Below, piece by piece: positions 25,018-33,041 of a stretch of 64,000 bases of DNA (positions are counted from its first letter, which is position 1; each line of letters opens with the position of its first letter). This DNA comes from Noviherbaspirillum aridicola (GTDB lineage: Bacteria; Pseudomonadota; Gammaproteobacteria; Burkholderiales; Burkholderiaceae_D), in contig NZ_BPMK01000009.1 of NCBI RefSeq assembly GCF_019656455.1, forward strand, positions 62,001 through 126,000, written 5' to 3'. The translations under genes were made by a program, and so were the position numbers. Under the pieces are notes generated by a model. The model did no database searches. It was not told the origin of the DNA and saw only the letters and a program-made list of their open reading frames with translations.

Positions 25018-26922
25018 TCAGAACGGCACCACGCCCTCGCTGCGTCCACCGAGGCAGGGCGCGAGAAAATCCTCGGTGGCGCGGTGCCGCGCGACGCGAT
25101 TTTCTGGCTGCCGCAGCGGCCAGCCTTCGCCGGCGAACGACAGATAGCGCACCGGCTTGTCCTGGCTGCGCAAGGCCCGCAGCATGCGCTGCGCATGCTC
25201 CTGCGCCGTCAGCACGTCGCGCTCGCCCTGCACCAGCAGCAGCGGCGCGCGCAGCCGGGCCGCGCCATACAGGGGAGATATCTCGTCGAGCCTGGCGCGC
25301 TCCTCGGCGGCGCCGGGGTCGCCCGCGTAGCGGCGCCACAGGTGCAGCGAGTCGCGCCAGGCGGGCGGCGGATTGGCGATGGCGCCGGCCAGATCGGCGA
25401 TCGCGGCATCGGCGATGATGCAGGCATAACGGCCGGGTTCCCTGCTCGCGGCCTGCATCGCCGCAAAACCGCCGAAGCCGCTGCCGCCGACGGCCACATG
25501 ACGCGCATCGGCGATTCCATGCGCGACCGCCCAGTCGACGCCATCGGCGATGTCCTGCAGCAGGCGGCCGCCGATCTCGCCTCTCGCCGCTTCCATGTGC
25601 GCACGGCCGTAGCCGGCGCTGCCGCGGTAATTCACTTCCAGCACTGCATAGCCGCGGTTGGCATGAAACTGGGGCGGCGCATGCATCGCCGTCGGCGACC
25701 ACCAGGCGCGCTCCCACGGACCGTCGTGCAGCCAGACCAGCAGCGGCAGCGGTCGCTGCGCGGCGCGCGGCAGCGTGAGATAGGCGGGAATGACGAGGCC
25801 GTCGCTGCCGGCGAAACGCACCGGCCGGGTCGCGACCAGGGTGTCGAGCGCGGGATCGTCGCTGCGCTCGTCGAGCATGGTGAGCCTGCCGCTGGCGCGC
25901 TCGAACACCGCGTCGAAGCCGCCGCCGGCGGTCCATGCCCGCACCACCGCCTGTCCTGCGCCGCGGTCGGTGCCATGCACGCGCCAGGCCTTCACGCCGT
26001 CGGGCAGGGCCTGCGTCAGCGCCGCATGAAAACCTTCGTCGAGCAGCAGGGTGCGCGGCAGGTCGGGGTCGTACCAGACCGCCACCGGCTGCCCGCCCGG
26101 GTCCAGCACGACCTTGTGCGCATCGACCTGCGGATGCAGGAACAGCAGCTTCTCGCTGCCGTCGCGCAGCGACAGTTCCGCCAGCGCGGTCTTGTCGCGG
26201 CCGACGTTGGACAGCAGCAGCACGCGCTGTCCCGCGCGGTCGGTCCGCAGCACCCGCACATCGTCGAACACCGACCAGGCATGCACCGACTTCCAGCGAC
26301 CGCGCTCGTCGGCAAGCTGCAGGATGCGCCCGTCGTCCTGGCGGCGGATGCGCGCGCCGATGCGCTCGTCGACATCCATCACGTAATCGACGACGTCGTC
26401 CGGGCTTTGCAGCAGTCTTTCCAGCCGCCTCGCCGCGTAATCGTAGGACCAGACATCCGGCGCCGCCTGCCCGTCCCGGCGTCCGAGCAAGAGCAGCCGC
26501 CGCGTGCCCGCGTGCAGCAGGCGGACGCGGGTGCCCGCCGAGGGTGTCAGGGCAACCGGGGCGGCATGCGGCGCTTCGGCGTCGAACAGCATGACGCGGC
26601 TCTCGCCGCCGTCGTCCTGCTCCCACGCCAGATGACGGCTGTCGCCCGCCCAGGCGATCGCCCCGGGCCTGGCCTCCAGGTCGGCAGCAGGCCCGCCGCC
26701 GATCTCGCCGATGCCGCCGACCTGCAGCCGGCCGCGCGTCACGCGGAACACCCTGCGGCCGTCGGGCGAAAGCCCCGGCGGGACCGGTTCGGCGGCAGCG
26801 AAGCCGCTCGCGGGCAGCAATCGAGGCAGCGCGGCCGCGCGCAGCGAAGGATGGGTGGCCGGCGTCGAGCAGCCCGCGAGCGCGGAAAGCATCGGCAGCA
26901 GGCACAGGCAGATGCGAATCAT
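25018..26922 (-). CDS. S9-family (prolyl oligopeptidase-like) lipoprotein with catalytic His replaced
   Basis: 634 residues. A short signal peptide ends in LSALAGC, a lipobox. A beta-propeller-like region covers about 40-390, then an alpha/beta hydrolase domain with the serine elbow GGSGFGG near 490 and the aspartate in VQGERD near 575. The histidine usually found in EGHG is here GEGW (the tryptophan codon is tgg), so the expected catalytic triad is incomplete unless another His, such as in ARHRA, substitutes. GAGAGG lies six bases before ATG 26922. It converges with the GST gene with six bases between stops. Confidence 0.82.
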   Translation of the reverse strand: MIRICLCLLPMLSALAGCSTPATHPSLRAAALPRLLPASGFAAAEPVPPGLSPDGRRVFRVTRGRLQVGGIGEIGGGPAADLEARPGAIAWAGDSRHLAWEQDDGGESRVMLFDAEAPHAAPVALTPSAGTRVRLLHAGTRRLLLLGRRDGQAAPDVWSYDYAARRLERLLQSPDDVVDYVMDVDERIGARIRRQDDGRILQLADERGRWKSVHAWSVFDDVRVLRTDRAGQRVLLLSNVGRDKTALAELSLRDGSEKLLFLHPQVDAHKVVLDPGGQPVAVWYDPDLPRTLLLDEGFHAALTQALPDGVKAWRVHGTDRGAGQAVVRAWTAGGGFDAVFERASGRLTMLDERSDDPALDTLVATRPVRFAGSDGLVIPAYLTLPRAAQRPLPLLVWLHDGPWERAWWSPTAMHAPPQFHANRGYAVLEVNYRGSAGYGRAHMEAARGEIGGRLLQDIADGVDWAVAHGIADARHVAVGGSGFGGFAAMQAASREPGRYACIIADAAIADLAGAIANPPPAWRDSLHLWRRYAGDPGAAEERARLDEISPLYGAARLRAPLLLVQGERDVLTAQEHAQRMLRALRSQDKPVRYLSFAGEGWPLRQPENRVARHRATEDFLAPCLGGRSEGVVPF

Positions 26923-27093
26923 CGTGACCTCTCGTCGGATCGGCGCGCCGCTTCCCGCCGGGAACATCTTCCCCGGACCGGAGCGCGCATGGCCGGAATC
27001 AGCGCCTACATTGCCAGATGAAGAAAAATCCGCCATGACAGAGCACAGCAACACATGCCGACGGTGCCGGGAGCCCTGCCGGCCGGCGCGCCG

Positions 27094-27957
27094 TCAGAGC
27101 GTCTGATCCATCTCCTGCGAGGGACAGCTGTCGGCCTGCTGATGCCGCACCACCCGCGCCGGGACGCCGGCCACGGTGCAGTGCGGCGGCACCGGTCGCA
27201 GCACCACGCTGCCGGCGGCGACCTTGCTCATGGCGCCGACCTCGATATTGCCGAGGATGGTCGCGCCCGCGCCGATCATGACGCCGGTGCGTATCTTCGG
27301 ATGCCGGTCTCCATGCTCCTTGCCTGTGCCGCCAAGGGTGACGTTCTGCAGCAGCGACACGTTGTCCTCGATGACCGTGGTCTCGCCGATCACGACGCCG
27401 GTGCCATGGTCGATCATCACCCCCGCGCCGATGCGGGCGGCCGGATGGATATCGACGCCGAACACGACCGAGGCCTGGTTGGACAGTGCGAAGGCGGCGT
27501 CGCGCCGCCCGGCGTTCCACATCGCGTGGGCGATGCGATAGGTCTGCAGCGCCTGGAAGCCTTTCAGGTTGAGCAGCACGTGGAGATAGCCGGCGCAGGC
27601 CGGATCCCGCTCCTGCACCGCGAGCAGGTCGGCGCAGAAACGCGTGACCGCCTCCGGATGGTCGGCCAGCACCGCATCCATCGTCGCCCGCAGCGCTTCC
27701 TCGTCGAGGTCGCGGCAGGCAAGCCGGCGCGCCAGCACCGCCGCCAGCGCGGCCGGCAGCGAGGCGCGCTCCAGCACCAGCGCATGCAGCCTCGGCCGCA
27801 GCAGGGGCTCGGCCTCGGCGCTGCGCTGCGCCGCCTCGCGTATCATCGACCACAGCAGCACCTCGTCGGAGCGGTCGTTCGCCGGCGGCGCGACCAGCAC
27901 GGCGTGCGACATCACCGCTGCGTCGGCAAACCGGTCGCCTGCTTCTGCTCGATTCAT
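27094..27957 (-). CDS. cysE: Serine O-acetyltransferase
   Basis: 287 residues. The N-terminal helical domain (SATase_N: EVLLWSMIREAA, then LHVLLNLKGFQALQTYRIAH) is followed by left-handed beta-helix hexapeptide repeats with DHGTGVVIGET, the acetyl-CoA site GGTGKEHGDRHPKI and VAAGSVVL. It acetylates L-serine with acetyl-CoA to give O-acetylserine, the carbon skeleton of cysteine. AAAGGAT precedes the ATG at 27957. Its leader contains a perfect terminator hairpin, and a small upstream ORF has two adjacent Cys codons, so the gene is probably attenuated by cysteine supply. Confidence 0.93.
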   Translation of the reverse strand: MNRAEAGDRFADAAVMSHAVLVAPPANDRSDEVLLWSMIREAAQRSAEAEPLLRPRLHALVLERASLPAALAAVLARRLACRDLDEEALRATMDAVLADHPEAVTRFCADLLAVQERDPACAGYLHVLLNLKGFQALQTYRIAHAMWNAGRRDAAFALSNQASVVFGVDIHPAARIGAGVMIDHGTGVVIGETTVIEDNVSLLQNVTLGGTGKEHGDRHPKIRTGVMIGAGATILGNIEVGAMSKVAAGSVVLRPVPPHCTVAGVPARVVRHQQADSCPSQEMDQTL

Positions 27958-27990
27958 GATGATCCTTTCCATGCGCCGGTCACCGGCGCC

Positions 27991-28032
27991 CAAAAACAAA
28001 AATGGCCGCAGCGTCATCATCACTGCGGCCAT
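27991..28032 (-). terminator. Intrinsic terminator in the cysE leader (putative attenuator)
   Basis: Reading leftward, ATGGCCGCAG (28032-28023), an 11-base loop, CTGCGGCCAT (28011-28002), then TTTTGTTTTT. The ten-pair stem is perfect. It lies 34 bases before the cysE start and 27 bases after the stop of the small Cys-Cys ORF. Seven bases within that ORF (28083-28077, GCGGCCA) can pair with the first arm, giving an alternative fold. Confidence 0.75.
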
Positions 28033-28058
28033 CGGAATCCGGACAAAACGCGCGCTCG

Positions 28059-28124
28059 CTATCCCGCCTGCCGCCGTGGCCGCGGAAAACAACAGATCGA
28101 CAGGGAATCAAGCGGGCTGCGCAT
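28059..28124 (-). CDS. Putative 21-residue cysteine leader peptide of cysE
   Basis: ORF of 21 codons plus TAG; the peptide begins MRSPLDSLSI, then CC, then FPRPRRQAG. Tandem Cys codons (TGT TGT) at positions 11-12, three serines before them, and a terminator 27 bases after the stop are the layout of amino-acid attenuators. The Shine-Dalgarno is poor, which weakens the case. The AT-rich stretch at about 28135-28170 is a likely promoter. Whether stalling raises or lowers read-through cannot be decided from sequence. Confidence 0.5.
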   Translation of the reverse strand: MRSPLDSLSICCFPRPRRQAG

Positions 28125-28237
28125 GCGTCTAAGCAAAATCCGTATATCAATATGCAAACTTCGTTGCTGCCGGCATTAAAGCACAATTCCGTCGCCCCCG
28201 CGAAAATCCGCGCCGCCGGCGGCAGCGCCGCTGGAAC

Positions 28238-28702
28238 ATGAAAACATTACGCATCGGTGTCATCTCGGACACGCACAATCTGCTGCGCCCGGAAGCCCGC
28301 CTGGCGCTGGCCGGCGTCGACCGCATCATCCACGCCGGCGACATCTGCCGGCCCGAGGTGCTGGAGCAACTGTCGGCGATCGCGCCGGTGACGGCGGTGC
28401 GCGGCAACAATGACCGCGGCGACTGGGCGCAAGCGCTGCGCCATCAGATCGTGGAAGAAATCGACGGCGTGCGGATACTCGTGGTGCACGACAAGTCCGA
28501 GGCCGACCCCGGCGCGGCGGGCGCCGACGTGGTGATCACCGGGCATTCGCACAAGCCGAACATCGTGCGCGAAGCCGGCGTGCTCTTTCTGAACCCGGGC
28601 AGCGCCGGACCGCGGCGCTTCCGGCTGCCGATCTCGCTCGCCTTCCTGGAGATCGCGAACGGCGAGGCGACGGCGCGGCTGCAGGTGCTGGAGGTGGATT
28701 AG
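28238..28702 (+). CDS. YfcE/MJ0936-type metallophosphoesterase
   Basis: 154-residue calcineurin-like phosphoesterase. The metal-binding motifs are in order: SDTH, HAGDIC, RGNND, VVHD (first part of the usual GH/VH site) and TGHSH. Small size and motif spacing match the YfcE/MJ0936 group, which hydrolyses model phosphodiesters and whose natural substrate is generally unknown. It is divergent from the cysE leader, with about 110 bases between. Confidence 0.9.
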   Translation: MKTLRIGVISDTHNLLRPEARLALAGVDRIIHAGDICRPEVLEQLSAIAPVTAVRGNNDRGDWAQALRHQIVEEIDGVRILVVHDKSEADPGAAGADVVITGHSHKPNIVREAGVLFLNPGSAGPRRFRLPISLAFLEIANGEATARLQVLEVD

Positions 28703-28721
28703 CGGCCCGGCACCCTGCGCA

Positions 28722-28994
28722 CTAGTGCAGCACGCCCTTGAACGGTTCCGCCTCCAGCACGTAGCGCGGATCCACCTCCTCCGGCTCCGGCGGCAGCTGC
28801 ATCTCGGCCTGCGTGCCCTTGATGCTGTTCCTGAACATGGCGGCGCCCACCAGCAGCAGCCGCTGCAAATCCTGATCGGTGATCCGCGACTGCATGTCCA
28901 CCAGCGCGGTTGCATAAGCCCTGGCGACATTGACCGGGTCGATGTCTTCGGTCTCGACCTGAGTGATGAAGTTGAGAATGGCTTCTCGATCCAC
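28722..28994 (-). CDS. Conserved-looking small acidic protein, GTG start
   Basis: 90-residue protein with no ATG available near its start. GTG at 28994 is preceded by GGGAG with five-base spacing, so I take it as the start. The product is acidic and predicted mainly helical (REAILNFITQVETED, then ARAYATALVDM), ending PRYVLEAEPFKGVLH. I do not recognise a family. The codon use matches neighbours, and the gene converges with the phosphoesterase gene 19 bases away. Confidence 0.6.
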   Translation of the reverse strand: MDREAILNFITQVETEDIDPVNVARAYATALVDMQSRITDQDLQRLLLVGAAMFRNSIKGTQAEMQLPPEPEEVDPRYVLEAEPFKGVLH

Positions 28995-29175
28995 GATGTC
29001 TCCCTGTAGCGGCGCGGTGCCGCGTCTGTGAGGCCGGCGCGCGGCGGCGGTCCGGCCTGCGTCTGTCTGCGCATGCTTCCGGTCTGACACCGGGCGCCTG
29101 CGGCGGTTCTGGCCGCCCCCGAAGCAGGCAGCCGCGCGGGCCGTTATCATCGACGGTCGTTCACTGGAGAAAACC

Positions 29176-29415
29176 ATGCTGCAACTCAGGCCGAACTGCG
29201 AATGCTGCAACAAGGATCTGCCGCCGGCGGCGGACGATGCCCGCATCTGCTCTTTCGAGTGCACGTTCTGTGCCGACTGCGCCGACGGTGTTCTGCGGGG
29301 CGTCTGCCCGAACTGCGGCGGGGAACTGAGGGCGCGGCCGCGCCGGCCGGCATCCCTGCTCGAAAAGCATCCCCCCTCCTCCGAGCGCGTGCTCAAGCCG
29401 CGGGGCTGCGCATAG
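29176..29415 (+). CDS. DUF1272 zinc-ribbon-like protein
   Basis: 79 residues starting MLQLRPNCECCNKDLPP, the hallmark of DUF1272. Eight cysteines in CxxC-like pairs (CECC, CTFCADC, CPNC) form one or two zinc sites. Function is unknown. GGAG lies seven bases before the ATG. It converges with the FAD-dependent gene twelve bases away. Confidence 0.9.
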   Translation: MLQLRPNCECCNKDLPPAADDARICSFECTFCADCADGVLRGVCPNCGGELRARPRRPASLLEKHPPSSERVLKPRGCA

Positions 29416-29427
29416 GCCGGCGGCCCG

Positions 29428-31071
29428 CTAGTACAGCTGTTCGCCCTGCTGCTCGCCGCCGCGCACGTCGGTGCGGCCCAGCATGGAGAGCGCCACGGCC
29501 TCGGCCACCTTGATGCCGTCCACCGCCGCCGACAGGATGCCGCCGGCATAGCCGGCGCCTTCGCCGGCCGGGAACAGGCCGCGCGTGTTGAGGCTCTGGA
29601 AATTGTCGAGCCGCTTGATGCGCACCGGCGACGAGGTGCGCGTCTCCACCCCGGTCAGCACCGCATCGGGCAGCGCGTAGCCGCGGATCTGGCGGTCGAA
29701 GGCCGGCAGGGCCTCGCGGATCGCTTCGATCGCGTAGTCGGGCAGCGAGGGGCCGAGATCGGTCATGCGCACGCCCGGCTTGTAGGACGGAATGACCGAG
29801 CCGAGCTGCGTCGACGGCCGGCCGGCGACGAAATCGCCGAGCAGCTGGCCGGGCGCGTCGTAGTTGCCGCCGCCGAGCACGAAGGCGCGGGACTCCAGCT
29901 CGCGCTGGAGATCGATGCCCGCCAGAGGATGGTCGGGATAGTCTTCCGGCGTGATGCCGACGACGATGCCGCTGTTGGCATTGCGCTCGTTGCGCGAATA
30001 CTGGCTCATGCCGTTGGTGACGACGCGTTCGGGTTCGGAGGTGGCCGCCACCACCGTGCCGCCGGGGCACATGCAGAAGCTGTAGACCGAGCGGCCGTTC
30101 TTCGCATGGTGCACCAGCTTGTAGTCGGCGGCGCCGAGCAGCGGATGGCCGGCGAATTTGCCGAAGCGCGCGCGGTCGATCAGCGACTGCGGATGCTCGG
30201 CGCGGAAGCCGATCGAAAACGGCTTGGCTTCCACGTACACGCCGCGGTCGTACAGCATCTGGAAAGTGTCGCGCGCGCTGTGGCCCACCGCCAGCACCAC
30301 GTGGTCGCTCGCGATGTGCTCGCCGTTCTCCAGCACCACGCCGCGGATCTGTCCGCGTTCGATGTCGAGATCGGTCACCCGGGACTCGAAGCGGAATTCC
30401 CCGCCGAGCGACTCGATCGTCTCGCGCATCGCTTCCACCATCTTCACCAGGCGGAAGGTGCCGATGTGCGGCTTGCTGACGTACAGTATCTCTTCCGGCG
30501 CATGGGCCTGCACGAACTCGCTGAGCACCTTGCGGCCGTAATGCTTCGGATCCTTGATCTGGCTGTGCAGCTTGCCGTCGGAGAAAGTGCCGGCGCCGCC
30601 CTCGCCGAACTGCACGTTCGACTCCGGATTGAGAACCCGCTTGCGCCACAAGCCCCAGGTATCCCTGGTCCTCTCGCGCACCACCTTGCCGCGTTCCAGG
30701 ATCAGCGGACGGAAGCCCATCTGCGCCAGGATCAGCGCGGCGAAGATGCCGCAGGGGCCGAAGCCGATCACCACCGGCCGCGTCGCCAGATTCGCCGGGG
30801 CCTGGCCCACGTACTTGTAGCTGGTGTCGGGTGCGATGACGACATCGGTGCGGCCCGACATGCGCGCCAGCACCGCCGGCTCATCCCTGACTTCCACGTG
30901 CAGCGTATAGACGAGGGTGATCGCCGAGCGACGGCGGGCGTCGTAGCCGCGGCGGAAAACGGTGAATCCGAGCAGATCCTGCGCGGGAATGGCGAGGCGT
31001 TCGAGGATGGCGGCGGCAAGATCCGCCTCCGGATGGTCGAGCGGAAGAATTACGTTGGTCAGTCGCAGCAT
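29428..31071 (-). CDS. FAD-dependent oxidoreductase (COG2509 type)
   Basis: 547 residues. A small N-terminal domain (about 1-90) precedes the dinucleotide-binding GFGPCGIFAALILA near 100, an ERG motif closing the ribose site, then FGEGGAGTFSDGKL and, near the end, AGEGAGYAGGILSAAVDG contacting FAD. The whole corresponds to the uncharacterised FAD-dependent dehydrogenases of COG2509. No substrate is known. The start ATG at 31071 is chosen because the N-terminal strand LRLTNVILPLD is the family opening. Confidence 0.88.
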   Translation of the reverse strand: MLRLTNVILPLDHPEADLAAAILERLAIPAQDLLGFTVFRRGYDARRRSAITLVYTLHVEVRDEPAVLARMSGRTDVVIAPDTSYKYVGQAPANLATRPVVIGFGPCGIFAALILAQMGFRPLILERGKVVRERTRDTWGLWRKRVLNPESNVQFGEGGAGTFSDGKLHSQIKDPKHYGRKVLSEFVQAHAPEEILYVSKPHIGTFRLVKMVEAMRETIESLGGEFRFESRVTDLDIERGQIRGVVLENGEHIASDHVVLAVGHSARDTFQMLYDRGVYVEAKPFSIGFRAEHPQSLIDRARFGKFAGHPLLGAADYKLVHHAKNGRSVYSFCMCPGGTVVAATSEPERVVTNGMSQYSRNERNANSGIVVGITPEDYPDHPLAGIDLQRELESRAFVLGGGNYDAPGQLLGDFVAGRPSTQLGSVIPSYKPGVRMTDLGPSLPDYAIEAIREALPAFDRQIRGYALPDAVLTGVETRTSSPVRIKRLDNFQSLNTRGLFPAGEGAGYAGGILSAAVDGIKVAEAVALSMLGRTDVRGGEQQGEQLY

Positions 31072-31211
31072 GCGGGGTGGTCCGGGTAGATTGGCGGCCG
31101 CCGCGGCAGGAAGTGGCCGGCGCGGCGAACGCAAGCCGCGATGCGTGATGCGCGGCCGTGGAAGGCCGCTATTCTACCCCAGAGGCTGCCCCGGCCCGGG
31201 GCTCGTGGGCG

Positions 31212-31658
31212 CTAGGCGCCGTACTGGTTGCGCAGGCTCTTGACCTGGTCGTGGTTCTTCAGCACGCCCTGGTACTGCTTCTCGATCACGCTCTTGATTT
31301 CCGGCGGCAGGTTCTTCTGCAGCGCGGACTGATAGCTGGACTTCGCATAGTCCTCGCCGCGCTCGCACTCCTGCAGCACCGCCTTGTCGTCCTTGCCGGT
31401 CAGCAGGGTCTTCACGTCCATCCAGCGGCGGTGCAGGGTGCCGCCGATGCCGCTGCTGGTCTCCGGATTGCCGCCATGGTTGCGCACCAGTTGCTGCAGT
31501 TCGAGCACGGCGGCGGCGCAGGACTGCGCGCGATTGGCGAAAAAGCTCCTGAGGGTGGGATCGGTGGCCTGCTCGGCGCACTGGCGGAAGCCGTCCTCGC
31601 CATCCTTGCTGGTCTCGATCAGGTCGTTGAGCGTGGATACCACGTCGTCGTTGTTCAT
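31212..31658 (-). CDS. DUF2383 / PA2169-family four-helix-bundle protein
   Basis: 148 residues, all helical, with ferritin-like repeating pattern (NDLIETSKDGEDGFRQCAEQ, then LLTGKDDKAVLQECERGEDY). This is the PA2169/DUF2383 type, whose members are often stress-induced. GGGAG precedes ATG 31658 by six to seven bases. It follows the DUF4142 gene on the same strand, separated by 83 bases that include a GC-rich imperfect hairpin, so the two may be cotranscribed. Confidence 0.85.
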   Translation of the reverse strand: MNNDDVVSTLNDLIETSKDGEDGFRQCAEQATDPTLRSFFANRAQSCAAAVLELQQLVRNHGGNPETSSGIGGTLHRRWMDVKTLLTGKDDKAVLQECERGEDYAKSSYQSALQKNLPPEIKSVIEKQYQGVLKNHDQVKSLRNQYGA

Positions 31659-31741
31659 TTTCTGCTCCCGATACATGTTGGCGCCGGACGTGCGACGCCC
31701 TCCGCCGCGAGGCGGAAGGCGCGCGATCCGGATGGAGGGAC

Positions 31742-32680
31742 TTAACGGCTGCCGCCGCCGCTGTTGGAAGAGCCCGAGGTGCCGCCGGTGCCGGCCGAGC
31801 CGGACGGCGTGCTGCCGCCGGGGCTGGTCGAGGTGGTGCTGCTCGCCGTGCCGCCGCTGCCGGTGCCCGGGGATGTGCCGGCGCCGGTGGAGCCGCTGCC
31901 GGCGGAACCGCTGCTGCCCGATGAACCGCTGCTGCCCGACGAACCGCTGCTGCCCGACGAACCGCTGCTGCCCGACGAACCGCTGCTGCCCGACGAACCG
32001 CTGCTGCCCGACGAACCGCTGCCGGACTTCGACGACGAGGCGCCGCTGGAGCCCGAGCTGCCTTCCTTCTTGCCGCGCTGCTCCTGCGCCATGGTCAGGT
32101 GCTGCTCGACGATCGGGGTCACCTTCTGCACGTGCGCCTTGAGTTCCGGATCCTTGACGCTCTTCTGCGCCTTGGTCAGCTTCTCATGGGTGTTCTTGTG
32201 GTCGCGGGTGCCGCCCTGCGCCATGTACATCTTGTCGAACTTTTCTCCCTCCACCGCCTGCATGGCCTTCATCGCGGCCTTGTGCTTGGCGTCCGGCTCC
32301 TTGGGCAGTTCCACGCCCTTGGACTGCGCCAGCTGTTCCAGCTCCTTCTGCGCGGTGGTGTGATCGTCGATCATCTTTTGCGCATAGGCCTTGACCTGGT
32401 CGCTCTGCGACTGCTTGAGCGCCAGTTCGGCGGTGGCGATTTCCGACAGGTTGGCATGCGCGAGGTCGCGCATCACATTCTGCTCTGCCTTGCTGAGCGA
32501 GGACTTGCCGCCGCTCTTGCTGGAGGAAGCCGAGCCGGCCTTGTCGCTGCTGGCGGATGCGCCCGACTGCGCGCTGCTGCCGCCCGAAGCGGAACCGGAG
32601 GAAGTCTGTGCGTGCACCGTGGCGCCGCCAAACATCAGCGCGAGCGCGGCGATGCTGAGCAATTGTTGCGTCTTCTTCAT
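31742..32680 (-). CDS. DUF4142 secreted protein with long Ser/Gly repeat tail
   Basis: 312 residues. A signal peptide ends near GGATVHAQ. A Ser/Gly/Lys linker is followed by the DUF4142 helical domain (about 60-195: SKAEQNVMRDLAHANLSEIA to VEQHLTMAQEQ). The last 100 residues are low-complexity Ser, Gly and Thr, including SGSSGS units encoded by near-identical 18-base repeats. DUF4142 proteins are periplasmic and often stress-linked, with no known activity. The tail length is likely to vary between strains. Confidence 0.85.
   Translation of the reverse strand: MKKTQQLLSIAALALMFGGATVHAQTSSGSASGGSSAQSGASASSDKAGSASSSKSGGKSSLSKAEQNVMRDLAHANLSEIATAELALKQSQSDQVKAYAQKMIDDHTTAQKELEQLAQSKGVELPKEPDAKHKAAMKAMQAVEGEKFDKMYMAQGGTRDHKNTHEKLTKAQKSVKDPELKAHVQKVTPIVEQHLTMAQEQRGKKEGSSGSSGASSSKSGSGSSGSSGSSGSSGSSGSSGSSGSSGSSGSSGSSGSSGSAGSGSTGAGTSPGTGSGGTASSTTSTSPGGSTPSGSAGTGGTSGSSNSGGGSR
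31905..32028 (-). repeat. 18-base tandem repeat in the DUF4142 gene
   Basis: On the plus strand the unit is GAACCGCTGCTGCCCGAC, six full copies plus a partial one; only the first copy differs (final T). In the coding direction each encodes six residues of Ser and Gly. Near-identity at the DNA level, including third positions, indicates slippage or recent expansion. Confidence 0.9.
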
Positions 32681-32870
32681 ATTCGTTCTCCTTTGTATGC
32701 GTCAATGCAATAGCCTGCATGTTCATGCGAGGCCCGTGGACGCAAGGCCCATGCCAATACGACAAGCAGTTGCGGCAAGCGGGCGGCGGCGAATCAGAGC
32801 GCCGGCGGAAGTTGTAGAACCCGCCGCGAGACACGGAAAAAATTACAGATAGAGGCAGGCCCGCGGCGGC
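32681..32870. other. Promoter-side spacer of the DUF4142 gene
   Basis: Part of a 361-base gap between the DUF4142 start (32680) and the SpoVR stop (33042). It should contain the DUF4142 promoter. I could not identify boxes with confidence, and there is no convincing small ORF or RNA gene. Confidence 0.35.
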
Positions 32871-32901
32871 GAAAAAAATGCCAGGGTTTTCACCCTGGCA
32901 T
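32871..32901 (-). terminator. Intrinsic terminator of the yeaG-yeaH-spoVR operon
   Basis: Leftward: ATGCCAGGG, loop TGAAAA, CCCTGGCAT, then a T tract of seven. The nine-pair stem is perfect. It lies about 140 bases after the SpoVR stop. Confidence 0.88.
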
Positions 32902-33041
32902 CAAGTCTTGCCGGATTGCTCCGGCAAGCGCCCATGATAGAGAGGCGCAGCCTCGCGCCCGGCGAAAAGCACGAGCCGCACGGGACGAAGGATGCCGCGC
33001 GCCTTGCGGCGCTCCCCTTGTTACGGCATCCCTGCCAGTCC

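Noticed and set aside
28238-29549. Large minus-strand frame from 29549 into the small GTG-start gene
   Set aside because: Upstream of GTG 28994 the frame runs antisense to the DUF1272 gene. The good Shine-Dalgarno before the GTG supports the short form.
31905-32028. CRISPR-like array
   Set aside because: Units are directly adjacent with no spacers and encode Ser/Gly in frame within the DUF4142 gene.
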